Source: G963676095 sp963676095 (GTDB taxonomy: Bacteria > Bacteroidota > Bacteroidia > Bacteroidales > Prolixibacteraceae). Taken from it: 64,000 nucleotides of DNA. The DNA lies in assembly GCA_963676095.1 (NCBI GenBank), contig OY781040.1:1922001-1986000 (forward strand), read 5' to 3'. A model generated the notes under the pieces. It saw only the letters and a list, made by a program, of their open reading frames with translations. It was not told the origin of the DNA and searched no databases. The position numbers and the translations under genes are program-made. This document shows positions 9,227 to 18,222 of this stretch, piece after piece; within the stretch, counting starts at the first letter, position 1; every line of letters begins with the position of its first letter.

Positions 9227-9487
9227 AATTTTTTCATTAAAGACTTAAACTAAAACCGAACAGGAAACAAAATGTTTTTGCGAGTCCCGCATTTTTACCG
9301 GTCGGAATGAAATAGTGTCGGAATCCACCTTATATCAGGGAACGACTTCATTCAGTCCGGGAAAATAAAGAAAATAATCATAAATAAAAGTTCATTTAAC
9401 ATGATCGTCTTCTATTTCTAGTTTATAAAATTGTTAACAGGCTTGCCAGGGCTGTACCACGAATGAGGCAAAAAAGAGCCTCAAGGA

Positions 9488-11026
9488 TCACTCTCCCCAG
9501 CTTTCACGGTCCAGGCTCCGGTATTGTATTGCTTCAGAAATGTGGTGTGCCCCCACCTCTTTCGTTCCTTCCAGGTCTGCAATAGTCCGCGACACCCTGA
9601 GAATCCGGTCATAAGCTCTCGCCGAAAGTCCCAGTTTTTCCATCGCATTTTTGAGCAACGAAATGCTGGTCTGGTCAAGGACAACATAAGTCCTGACCTG
9701 CTTCGAGGTCATTTGTGCATTACAAAAAATGCCTTGTTCTGTTTTATAACGTTCCGACTGGATATTCCTCGCCTTAATAACCCTCTCCCTGATTGTTTTG
9801 CTGTTTTCTGCCTCAGACATTTCCGATAGCTTCCTGAAAGGAACAGGAACAACTTCCAGGTGAATGTCGATCCGGTCGAGCAGGGGACCGGAAATTTTGT
9901 TCAGGTACTTTGCAACGACCCCGGGACCACACACGCACTCCTTTGTCGGATGATTATAATACCCGCAGGGACACGGGTTCATAGAAGCCACCAGCATAAG
10001 GCTCGCCGGATATTCAACAGAAAACCTGGCCCTGGAAATCGTAATTTTCCGGTCTTCAAGCGGCTGCCTCATAACTTCGAGAACTGTTCTTTTAAATTCG
10101 GGAAGCTCGTCCAGAAAAAGGACACCGTTATGTGCCAGTGAAATTTCGCCCGGCTGGGGATAAGTGCCACCCCCAACCAGGGCGACATCCGAAATAGTAT
10201 GATGCGGCGCTCTGAACGGTCTCTCGGTCATCAGGGAAGTATTATGCCCTATTTTCCCGGCAACAGAATGGATTTTTGTCGTTTCCAGCGCCTCATACAA
10301 GGTAAACGGGGGCAATATCGTGGGGATCCGTTTTGCCAGCATGGTCTTCCCTGCTCCCGGCGGGCCGATCATAATTACGTTGTGGCCCCCTGCTGCAGCA
10401 ATCTCCAATGCCCGCTTAACATTCTCCTGTCCCTTTACATCGGCAAAATCAACATCTGAATATTCCAGCTTCCTGTAAAATTCTTCCCGCGTATCGACTA
10501 CGGTCTGAGTCAGGCCAGGCATCCCGTTAAAGAAATCAACAACCTCCCTGAGAGTCTCTGCACCATACACTTTCAATTTATCCACAACTGCCGCTTCCCT
10601 GGCATTCGGACCGGGAAGGATGAGCCCTTCAAATCCTTCCTTCCTGGCATTGATAGCAATTGGCAAGGCCCCCCGGACCGGCTGCAGGGTGCCATCAAGA
10701 GAAAGCTCGCCCATTAAAACATATCTCCCTATATTCCCGGAGGATACCTGTTCCGAAGCAGCAAGAACAGCCATCGCAAGGGGCAGATCGTAGGCCGAAC
10801 CTTCTTTCCTGAGATCGGCCGGGGCCATATTAATAACGATTTTTTTCTTGGGCCATTTCAAATCGTTCAGCCTTAAGGCCGATTCAATACGTTGCTGGCT
10901 TTCTTTAACTGCACTGTCCGGTAATCCTACCAGAAAAAACCTGATCCCCTGAGAAACATCGGTTTCTATCGTAATAGTAGTTGCATCAATGCCGTGAACG
11001 GCTGATGCAAATGTTTTAATCATCAT
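9488..11026 (-). CDS. comM: ComM/YifB-type Mg-chelatase-like AAA+ ATPase
   Basis: 512 residues in the usual order: N-terminal ChlI-type domain (TFASAVHGIDATTITIETDV, about 4-120), Mg-chelatase AAA+ core with Walker A GPPGAGKTMLAKRIP (about 220) and Walker B VLFLDELPEF (about 300), and a C-terminal domain with a zinc-finger-like MNPCPCGYYNHPTKECVCG and the arginine-finger region GPLLDRIDIHLEV. In other bacteria ComM is a hexameric branch-migration helicase that helps integrate transforming DNA. No competence genes are in the window. It stands alone on the minus strand. Confidence 0.93.
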   Translation of the reverse strand: MMIKTFASAVHGIDATTITIETDVSQGIRFFLVGLPDSAVKESQQRIESALRLNDLKWPKKKIVINMAPADLRKEGSAYDLPLAMAVLAASEQVSSGNIGRYVLMGELSLDGTLQPVRGALPIAINARKEGFEGLILPGPNAREAAVVDKLKVYGAETLREVVDFFNGMPGLTQTVVDTREEFYRKLEYSDVDFADVKGQENVKRALEIAAAGGHNVIMIGPPGAGKTMLAKRIPTILPPFTLYEALETTKIHSVAGKIGHNTSLMTERPFRAPHHTISDVALVGGGTYPQPGEISLAHNGVLFLDELPEFKRTVLEVMRQPLEDRKITISRARFSVEYPASLMLVASMNPCPCGYYNHPTKECVCGPGVVAKYLNKISGPLLDRIDIHLEVVPVPFRKLSEMSEAENSKTIRERVIKARNIQSERYKTEQGIFCNAQMTSKQVRTYVVLDQTSISLLKNAMEKLGLSARAYDRILRVSRTIADLEGTKEVGAHHISEAIQYRSLDRESWGE

Positions 11027-11195
11027 GGATTTTCATTTTTCAAAATGAAACAGAAATATACTGTAATTCAAATAAATAAACAACAATAAAGTTAAAACTT
11101 CCTTTAAAAAAAATTACACTTGTTCAGAAAAATACAATAAAGAAAAGGCTTACAGAGTTTTTAGCCCTTTATTTTTCCTTATGGCCTGATTTTTG

Positions 11196-11203
11196 TAATT
11201 TTG
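11196..11203 (+). promoter_or_regulatory. Candidate -7 element TAATTTTG upstream of the 11228-13389 gene pair
   Basis: TAATTTTG at 11196 fits the Bacteroidota -7 consensus TAnnTTTG and lies 25 bases before the start of the small membrane protein gene. The upstream region has no clear TTTG at -33, so it is a partial match. Confidence 0.4.
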
Positions 11204-11227
11204 TATCCTAATTCAATTTGAAGGATT

Positions 11228-11521
11228 ATGATTGGAAAATTTTTCCATACTCCCAAACCGCATCAGTTTAATATTCCATACCGTTATTACGATCCTGCAA
11301 AAGAAGAGATGAAGCAGAGGGAAGAACGGATAAAAGCGGAACTGGGGATAAGCGAAAGTAAGAGCTGGGACTCCGGACAAAGGATTAACCTTCGCGGATC
11401 GTTTCGCAATGCCATGCGCGTTTCCTCGAAAACCGCAAGTGAGGACAGAAGCAAGTCCACAACCCGCTTAATCCTGCTGATGATTATTCTTTCGTTGATA
11501 GCTTATTTTGTTTTTAAATAA
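11228..11521 (+). CDS. Small tail-anchored membrane protein upstream of mutL
   Basis: 97 residues. The N-terminal half has the pattern TPKPHQFNIPYRYYDPAKEE, seen in conserved Bacteroidota proteins of unknown function that are often encoded next to mutL. Then comes a charged helix rich in Glu/Lys/Arg, and a single C-terminal membrane helix (about 79-96) ending at the stop codon, so it should be tail-anchored. It is 14 bases before mutL and probably co-transcribed. The function is unknown. Confidence 0.75.
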   Translation: MIGKFFHTPKPHQFNIPYRYYDPAKEEMKQREERIKAELGISESKSWDSGQRINLRGSFRNAMRVSSKTASEDRSKSTTRLILLMIILSLIAYFVFK

Positions 11522-11535
11522 TTAAATATCCCCGA

Positions 11536-13389
11536 GTGTCAGACATTATTCAGCTTCTCCCGGATTCGGTAGCAAACCAAATAGCCGCAGGCGAAGTCAT
11601 TCAGCGCCCCGCCTCGGTTGTAAAGGAATTGGTTGAAAATGCCATCGATTCCGGGGCAACACAAATCACCGTCAATATAAAAGATGCCGGCCGTACCCTG
11701 ATACAGGTAACAGATAATGGATGTGGCATGTCGGATACGGATGCCCGAATGGCGTTCGAAAGGCATGCAACTTCTAAAATACGGTCTGCAAACGACTTAT
11801 TCTCCATAAGGACTATGGGTTTCAGGGGAGAGGCCCTTGCCTCTATTGCAGCCATTGCCGATGTGGAACTGCATACCCGGCAGCTGGATCAGGAGATCGG
11901 AACTTATATCCACATCAATGGTTCAAAGTTAACGGCCCAGGATCCGGAAAGTTGCTCCTCTGGTTCGAACTTTCTGATAAAAAACCTGTTTTTTAATGTG
12001 CCTGCACGCCGTAAGTTCCTGAAAGCCAACTCGACGGAACTAAAACATATCATCAACGAGATACAACGGGTTTCACTGGCCAACCCCGAAATCAGCATCT
12101 CTTTATTTCACAACCAGCAACCGGTTTATGAGCTTGCGAAAGACGACAACATCCGCAAACGGGTCGTAGCCATCTTCGGCAGAAATATTGCACAAAGCCT
12201 GATCCCGGTAGAAACGGATACTTCGCTGATCCGGATAAGAGGATATATCGGACAGCCTAAATTTGCGCGCAAGACCTTCGGGGAACAGTTTTTCTTCGTC
12301 AACAAACGGTTCATGAAGCATCCCTTCTTCCATAGGGCAGTCACTCAGGCTTATGAGAAGATCCTGCCCCCTGACAGCATCCCCTCTTATTTTCTTTACT
12401 TTGAGGTGGATCCGGGAAATATCGACATCAATATACACCCCACAAAAACTGAGATCAAGTTTGAGGACGAATCCGCAATCTGGCAGATCATACAGGCCTC
12501 TGTCAGGGAGGCCCTGGGAAAATTCAATGTAGTGCCTTCCATCGATTTCGACCAGGCCGGGAGTATCGAAATCCCTTTGCCCCCCAGGAGCGGGGATCAG
12601 ATCAGGCCTCCTGAAATAAAGATCGATCCGACCTATAACCCGTTCAATACAGACAAAAAACAGGATAGCAGGTCAGGTAGTATCCCTTCATACGGAACAA
12701 CCCAAACCAGATATTGGGAAAAACTGTACGACGATTTCGAAAGAAACAAAGGAGAAAAAGACGTGTTTCCCGGAGAAGAAGAAACATTGCCGGAAACGGT
12801 GGAAATTAAGCATGAAGAAGCATTTTCAGGCAAAACCTGTTTCCAGTTCAAAAATAAATATATCCTGACCCCTGTAAAATCAGGCTTAATGGTGATCGAT
12901 CAACGAAGGGCACACGAACGCATCCTGTACGAAAACTTCATGTCAGTCCTGGAAAGTAACTTCATTGCCAGCCAGCAGCAACTTTTCCCTGAAACATTCA
13001 ATCTGAATGCTGCTGATGCTGAGTTATTGCGCTCACTTCTGGACGATTTGAAATCCCTGGGCTTCGATATACGCGAATTCGGGAAAGATACTTTTATTAT
13101 AAACGGCACACCCGGGACCCTGGACAGCACGTCCCCGGTCGAAATTATCGAAAGCCTCCTGGAAGATATCAAAAGCACAGCTGCCGACCTGAAGGAAAAA
13201 GCCAGGGAAAAAGTTGCCGCATCACTGGCCAGGGCCTCTGCCATTCCCTATGGCTACACCATGAAAACCGAAGAAATAAACCAGCTTATTGATCAGCTAT
13301 TTGCATGTACTACGCCAAACTTTTCACCTGCGGGGAAACAAGTGTTAACAATTATCCCGGTAGAACAATTCGAGAAGATGCTAAAGTGA
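11536..13389 (+). CDS. mutL: DNA mismatch repair protein MutL
   Basis: 617 residues. N-terminal GHKL ATPase: VVKELVENAIDSGATQITV (motif I), DNGCGMSDTDA (motif II), TMGFRGEALASIAAI (motif III), and a transducer domain with HPTKTEIKFEDE. A poorly conserved linker (about 340-430) leads to the C-terminal dimerisation domain. The start is the GTG at 11536. At the place where endonuclease-type MutL has DQHA(X)2E(X)4E this protein reads DQRRAHERILYE (Asp455 onward), with Arg for the His and Arg for the Ala, so nicking activity cannot be assumed. mutS is not in the window. Confidence 0.95.
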   Translation: MSDIIQLLPDSVANQIAAGEVIQRPASVVKELVENAIDSGATQITVNIKDAGRTLIQVTDNGCGMSDTDARMAFERHATSKIRSANDLFSIRTMGFRGEALASIAAIADVELHTRQLDQEIGTYIHINGSKLTAQDPESCSSGSNFLIKNLFFNVPARRKFLKANSTELKHIINEIQRVSLANPEISISLFHNQQPVYELAKDDNIRKRVVAIFGRNIAQSLIPVETDTSLIRIRGYIGQPKFARKTFGEQFFFVNKRFMKHPFFHRAVTQAYEKILPPDSIPSYFLYFEVDPGNIDINIHPTKTEIKFEDESAIWQIIQASVREALGKFNVVPSIDFDQAGSIEIPLPPRSGDQIRPPEIKIDPTYNPFNTDKKQDSRSGSIPSYGTTQTRYWEKLYDDFERNKGEKDVFPGEEETLPETVEIKHEEAFSGKTCFQFKNKYILTPVKSGLMVIDQRRAHERILYENFMSVLESNFIASQQQLFPETFNLNAADAELLRSLLDDLKSLGFDIREFGKDTFIINGTPGTLDSTSPVEIIESLLEDIKSTAADLKEKAREKVAASLARASAIPYGYTMKTEEINQLIDQLFACTTPNFSPAGKQVLTIIPVEQFEKMLK

Positions 13390-13469
13390 CATTTTGTCCG
13401 GGATTTGTTTTCTTTGTACTGAAAATAATTTTTGGCGTGGCTCTTGTATTCACTATTTAAAATTTAGTT

Positions 13470-14210
13470 ATGCAGAATTACAGACCTACTTTCGGGAATA
13501 TTCCCCCTGTTGTCAAAAACCTGATCATTATTAATGTGCTCATGTTGCTGGCAACTTATGTGATGAGTATGCGGGGTATCGACCTGGCGTCCATACTGGG
13601 CCTACATTATATCAAGTCGGGGGCGTTCCGTCCTTATCAGCTCGTGACCCATTTATTCATGCATGGCGGGTTCATCCATCTTTTCTTCAACATGTTTGCA
13701 CTATGGATGTTTGGGCGTATACTGGAAAGCGTTTGGGGACCAAAACGTTTTTTTATTTATTACTTTGTAACAGGACTTGGAGCAGCGGCCCTTCATTTGT
13801 TCGTAGAGTTTCTTCAATATCAAAAACTGGTTTCCCAGATCAGCCCTGACGAGGTAAACATGGTCTTACAACAAGGTGCTGCCATTCTGCAACAGGGAAA
13901 AAATTATTCCGATCCGCTGCTGGGACAACTCAACCTGCTGGTAAATATTCCTACAGTAGGGGCTTCAGGGGCTGTGTTCGGAGTTTTGCTGGGATTCGGA
14001 ATGTTATTCCCGAATACAGAACTGATGTTGCTCTTCCCCCCCATTCCGATAAAGGCAAAGTATTTTGTTATCGGGTACGGTTTGCTCGAACTTTATCTTG
14101 GCATTTCGCGTCCTGGAAGCAATATCGCTCATTTTGCACACATCGGTGGTATGTTGTTCGGGTTTCTGCTCATCAAATACTGGAATAAAAACAGTCGAAA
14201 TTTTTATTAA
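13470..14210 (+). CDS. Rhomboid-family intramembrane serine protease (first of two)
   Basis: 246 residues, six or seven membrane helices. The catalytic dyad is present: Ser166 in the GASGAVFG motif and His224 in HFAHIGGMLFG. The conserved HxxxN-like region LFMHGGFIHLFFNMFALW is at 62-79. An insertion of about 40 residues (113-155), rich in Gln, separates two helices. It is followed after two bases by a second rhomboid gene, so the two are likely co-translated. Substrates are unknown. Confidence 0.92.
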   Translation: MQNYRPTFGNIPPVVKNLIIINVLMLLATYVMSMRGIDLASILGLHYIKSGAFRPYQLVTHLFMHGGFIHLFFNMFALWMFGRILESVWGPKRFFIYYFVTGLGAAALHLFVEFLQYQKLVSQISPDEVNMVLQQGAAILQQGKNYSDPLLGQLNLLVNIPTVGASGAVFGVLLGFGMLFPNTELMLLFPPIPIKAKYFVIGYGLLELYLGISRPGSNIAHFAHIGGMLFGFLLIKYWNKNSRNFY

Positions 14211-14212
14211 AG

Positions 14213-15082
14213 ATGAATATTGCTGACGAAATAAAGGAATCGTTTAGGAAAGGATCGGTACTGACACGACTGATTTACATCAATATCGGGGTATTCCTTT
14301 TAGTACGGATCATTAACGTGTTTTTTTTTCTTCTCAACCAGGAATTTTCCCTTCTGAACTGGCTGGCCCTTCCTGCCGACGTTCATCAGCTCGCACTTAA
14401 ACCATGGACATTGGTTACCTATATGTTCCTTCATTTCAGTTTTCTCCATATCCTTTTCAATATCTTATGGCTCTACTGGATGGGAAAAATTTTCCTGTTT
14501 TATTTTGACGAGAAGAAACTCCTGGGTGTTTACCTTCTCGGGGGACTCGCCGGCGGAATTTTTTTCCTGGCTGCCTATAACTTGTTCCCGGCCTTTTCAA
14601 GTAGCGTTGTTTTCTCCCAGTTACTCGGGGCTTCTGCTTCTGTGCTGGCTATTATTGCGGCTGTGGCAACCTATGCCCCTAATCATACCATCAACCTCAT
14701 GTTTATCGGGCAGGTCAAAATGAAATACCTGGCCCTGTTTTCAATCATTCTTTATGTGATCGGCATCGCCTCTTCGAATGCGGGAGGTAATCTGGCGCAT
14801 TTGGGAGGGGCCGCTTTTGGTTTTCTTTTTGCACTGAGCTACAGAAGAGGGAACGATATTACCCGCTGGACAACTTCAGGGGTGAATGCTTTCGCCAAAT
14901 TATTCAAACCAAGGCAAAAAATAAAGGTAAGTTACCGTGGCCAAAACGACGACATGGAATACAACCGCCAGAAAAATCTGAAACAGGAAGAAATAAACAG
15001 GGTACTCGACAAAATCAGTAAATCCGGGTATGATTCCCTCACCAAAGAAGAAAAAGAGCTGCTATTCAAGATGGGTAAATGA
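14213..15082 (+). CDS. Rhomboid-family intramembrane serine protease (second of two)
   Basis: 289 residues. The catalytic Ser141 is in LLGASASVLAI, where the GxSG motif reads GASA, and His196 is in NLAHLGGAAFG. LHFSFLHILFNILWLYWMG (73-91) is the conserved His/Asn region. After the last helix (about 211) there is a cytosolic tail of about 75 residues, basic then acidic, ending in EEINRVLDKISKSGYDSLTK and a Glu/Lys stretch. That C-terminal motif is common in Bacteroidota rhomboids and absent from the neighbouring paralogue. It starts two bases after the first rhomboid gene. Confidence 0.9.
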   Translation: MNIADEIKESFRKGSVLTRLIYINIGVFLLVRIINVFFFLLNQEFSLLNWLALPADVHQLALKPWTLVTYMFLHFSFLHILFNILWLYWMGKIFLFYFDEKKLLGVYLLGGLAGGIFFLAAYNLFPAFSSSVVFSQLLGASASVLAIIAAVATYAPNHTINLMFIGQVKMKYLALFSIILYVIGIASSNAGGNLAHLGGAAFGFLFALSYRRGNDITRWTTSGVNAFAKLFKPRQKIKVSYRGQNDDMEYNRQKNLKQEEINRVLDKISKSGYDSLTKEEKELLFKMGK

Positions 15083-15112
15083 GGAATAAAAGCGAAATAT
15101 TCAAAATTTAAA

Positions 15113-15120
15113 TATCTTTG
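15113..15120 (+). promoter_or_regulatory. Candidate -7 element TATCTTTG upstream of lepA
   Basis: TATCTTTG fits TAnnTTTG and lies 42 bases before the lepA start. No matching TTTG was seen about 20 bases upstream, so this is a partial promoter match. Confidence 0.45.
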
Positions 15121-15162
15121 CGGCAACCTGACCCCAGAGTAGTTGATTAATAGTTTTTTTGA

Positions 15163-16950
15163 ATGAACAATATCAGAAATTTCTGCATAATAGCGCATAT
15201 CGACCATGGAAAGAGCACATTGGCTGACCGGCTGCTCGAGATTACAAAAACCGTAAACGAACGGGACATGGAAGAGCAGGTACTCGACAATATGGACCTG
15301 GAAAGGGAGCGCGGCATCACGATCAAGAGCCATGCTATCCAGATGGATTACGAGGAGAACGGTCAAAAGTATGTGCTAAACCTGATCGATACTCCGGGAC
15401 ATGTGGACTTCTCATACGAGGTTTCCCGCTCAATCGCAGCCTGTGAAGGGGCCCTGCTGATTGTTGATGCGACCCAGGGAATTCAGGCACAAACCATATC
15501 GAACTTATACCTCGCTCTGGAACACGATCTTGAAATTATCCCGGTAATCAATAAAATGGATTTGCCCAATGCAATGCCAGAGGTGGTAGAGGATCAGATT
15601 GTCGATCTGATCGGCTGTAAACGTGACGACATTATCCGGGCCAGTGGAAAAACGGGTGAAGGAGTCGACGAAATCCTGCGACGGATCGTAAAAGTGATCC
15701 CTCCTCCAAAGGGTGACCCTGACGCTCCGCTGCAAGCCTTGATCTTCGACTCTGTATTCAACTCATTCCGGGGGGTAATTGCCTATTTTAAAATAATTAA
15801 CGGAACCCTGAAAAAAGGAGATCATGTTAAGTTTGTCAATACAAAAAGAGAATATGACGCCGACGAGATCGGGGTCCTGCGACTGGACATGCAGCCCTGC
15901 AACATACTCAAGACCGGAAATGTAGGGTACATCATTTCAGGAATAAAAACAGCAAAAGAAGTAAAAGTAGGAGATACCATTACCCACCGGGATACCCCAT
16001 GCGACAAGGCAATCTCCGGTTTTGAAGAAGTAAAGCCAATGGTATTTGCAGGAGTTTATCCAATCGAGACTGACGACTATGAAGAGCTGCGGGCTTCGGT
16101 GGAAAAGCTTCAGCTAAACGATGCTTCGCTCACCTATGAGCCTGAATCGTCTGCGGCTTTGGGGTTTGGGTTCCGTTGCGGGTTCCTGGGAATGCTTCAT
16201 ATGGAAATTATTCAGGAACGGCTGGACCGGGAATTTGACATGAACGTGATCACCACGGTTCCGAACGTGTCCTACCTCGCTCACCTGACCGATGGTGAAA
16301 CCATGCATGTTTACAACCCCAGCGGCATGCCCCCTGCCGCCAGGATAGCCGAGATAGAAGAGCCTTACATCAGGGCCCAGATAATCACAAAATCCGAATT
16401 CATCGGTCCCGTCATGAAGCTTTGCCTTGACAAACGGGGAACTCTGAAAAAACAGGATTATCTTACAGCCGACCGTGCCGAACTAACCTTTGATTTGCCA
16501 TTGGGGGAAATTGTTTTTGATTTTTACGATAAACTGAAATCCATCTCGAAAGGATACGCTTCCTTCGATTATCATATGATCGGTTACCAGCCTGCAAAAC
16601 TGGTAAGGCTGGATATTCTGCTTAACGGGGAAATGGTCGATGCGCTTTCGTCGCTGATCCACTTTGATAACGCATATAACCTCGGGCGAAAGATGTGCGA
16701 AAAGCTAAAGGAACTTATCCCGCGCCAACAGTTCGATATTGCCATACAAGCAGCCATCGGGGCCAAAATAATTGCCCGTGAAACCATCAAGGCCGTCCGT
16801 AAGGACGTAACGGCCAAATGTTATGGCGGAGATATCACCCGAAAACGGAAACTGCTGGAAAAGCAAAAGAAGGGTAAAAAACGGATGAAACAGGTTGGTA
16901 ACGTAGAGGTCCCTCAGAAAGCCTTTTTGGCCGTATTGAAACTCGATTAG
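15163..16950 (+). CDS. lepA: Elongation factor 4 (LepA GTPase)
   Basis: 595 residues, full length. G1 is AHIDHGKSTLADRLL, G2 is in the RERGITIKSHAIQM region, G3 is DTPGHVDFSYEVSRS, and G4 is NKMDLPNA. The LepA-specific C-terminal domain ends in KRKLLEKQKKGKKRMKQVG, the basic motif that enters the peptidyl-transferase centre. EF4 is a ribosome-associated GTPase thought to help initiation, assembly or back-translocation under stress. Confidence 0.97.
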   Translation: MNNIRNFCIIAHIDHGKSTLADRLLEITKTVNERDMEEQVLDNMDLERERGITIKSHAIQMDYEENGQKYVLNLIDTPGHVDFSYEVSRSIAACEGALLIVDATQGIQAQTISNLYLALEHDLEIIPVINKMDLPNAMPEVVEDQIVDLIGCKRDDIIRASGKTGEGVDEILRRIVKVIPPPKGDPDAPLQALIFDSVFNSFRGVIAYFKIINGTLKKGDHVKFVNTKREYDADEIGVLRLDMQPCNILKTGNVGYIISGIKTAKEVKVGDTITHRDTPCDKAISGFEEVKPMVFAGVYPIETDDYEELRASVEKLQLNDASLTYEPESSAALGFGFRCGFLGMLHMEIIQERLDREFDMNVITTVPNVSYLAHLTDGETMHVYNPSGMPPAARIAEIEEPYIRAQIITKSEFIGPVMKLCLDKRGTLKKQDYLTADRAELTFDLPLGEIVFDFYDKLKSISKGYASFDYHMIGYQPAKLVRLDILLNGEMVDALSSLIHFDNAYNLGRKMCEKLKELIPRQQFDIAIQAAIGAKIIARETIKAVRKDVTAKCYGGDITRKRKLLEKQKKGKKRMKQVGNVEVPQKAFLAVLKLD

Positions 16951-17066
16951 AAGGAGAAATTCCGTTTGGGTTACTGTAAAATTTTTACTTGACTTTTCAT
17001 TTTAGCCAGGGATTTCATTTTTTAAACTCCGGGCATGTTTAATTGTTTCACTGAAAAACAACGAAC

Positions 17067-18197
17067 ATGTACCGATTTCGAACTGTGATAATCTTGCTGG
17101 CAATGATTGGTTGCCGTGGCGCTTCTTCCCCTGGGAATCAGGAATCCCGGGAAGTTATGATAAAAACAGATACGCTGGCCGGGTGTTGCTCATCCCTGCC
17201 GTCGAGGTATCCATCCATGCCACCGGTCGGGGGAGCAGACAAATCAGAAACAAATGGTTCGACCAGTGATATGGCCTATATTCCCGGTGGTACTTTCACA
17301 ATGGGAGGTGACTCTGTATGGGGCAGACCCGATGAGTTTCCCGGTCACCGCGTTACCATCTCATCTTTTTATATCGACCGGCATGAGGTAACCAACAAAC
17401 AGTTCAAAAAATTTGTGGAAGCGACTGGTTATATAACAACTGCAGAAAGGAAACCAGACTGGGCTGAACTAAAGAAGCAACTTCCTCCGGGAACGCCAAA
17501 ACCACCGGATAGTCTTCTGGTTCCTGCATCGCTGGTTTTCAAACAAACAAAACAACCTGTTCCTCTTGATAATCCATCCGCATGGTGGCAATGGGTACCA
17601 GGGGCAGACTGGAAGCATCCGTCAGGGCCTGGCAGTTCAATCAAAGGAATGGACAATTATCCGGTGGTACAGGTATCATGGGAGGACGCAGCCGCCTATT
17701 CAAAATGGGCAGGAAAAAGATTGCCAACAGAAGCCGAATGGGAATATGCGGCCAGGGGCGGAAAATCAAACACCACTTATCCATGGGGAAATGAACGGAT
17801 AGATGAAGGCAAACCTAAAGCCAATACGTGGGAGGGGCACTTCCCCGACAATAATTCCGGGATTGACGGCTATACGGGAGTGGCACCAGTAATGCAATAT
17901 CCTCCTAACGGATACGGGCTTTACGATATGAGCGGAAATGTCTGGGAATGGTGTTCCGATTGGTACCGTACAGATTACTACAGCACTTGTCTGGAAAAAC
18001 ATATTACAGAAAATCCTCAGGGACCAGACAGTCCGCTCGACCCCGACGAACCGTTTGCTGCAAAAAAAGTAACAAGAGGCGGATCTTTTCTTTGTAACGA
18101 TCAGTATTGTTCGGGGTTCCGTGTTTCTGCAAGGATGAAAACGACCTGGGATACCAGTCTAAACCACACAGGCTTTCGCTGTGTGGTCTCTGACTGA
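17067..18197 (+). CDS. Lipoprotein formylglycine-generating enzyme (SUMF1/FGE family)
   Basis: 376 residues. The N-terminus is a lipoprotein signal (RTVIILLAMIGC, lipobox Cys16). After a linker of about 60 residues begins the FGE-sulfatase domain: MAYIPGGTFTMGGDS, FYIDRHEVTNKQFKKFVEAT, PVVQVSWEDAAAYSKWAGKR, LPTEAEWEYAARGG, MSGNVWEWCSDWY. The active-site pair is kept, Cys343 and Cys348 in GGSFLCNDQYCSGFR, spaced as in human FGE Cys336/Cys341, with the ending NHTGFRC. Most Bacteroidota relatives (GldJ/GldK type) lack these cysteines, so this one may be a true copper/oxygen-dependent oxidase of sulfatase Cys. No sulfatase gene is in the window. Confidence 0.88.
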   Translation: MYRFRTVIILLAMIGCRGASSPGNQESREVMIKTDTLAGCCSSLPSRYPSMPPVGGADKSETNGSTSDMAYIPGGTFTMGGDSVWGRPDEFPGHRVTISSFYIDRHEVTNKQFKKFVEATGYITTAERKPDWAELKKQLPPGTPKPPDSLLVPASLVFKQTKQPVPLDNPSAWWQWVPGADWKHPSGPGSSIKGMDNYPVVQVSWEDAAAYSKWAGKRLPTEAEWEYAARGGKSNTTYPWGNERIDEGKPKANTWEGHFPDNNSGIDGYTGVAPVMQYPPNGYGLYDMSGNVWEWCSDWYRTDYYSTCLEKHITENPQGPDSPLDPDEPFAAKKVTRGGSFLCNDQYCSGFRVSARMKTTWDTSLNHTGFRCVVSD

Positions 18198-18222
18198 GAC
18201 AATTATTCCCGGTACTTATATT

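Noticed and set aside
9464..9483. Terminator after comM (TGAGGC/GCCTCA)
   Set aside because: The stem is only 6 bp with a 8-base A-rich loop and no T-run on the minus strand.
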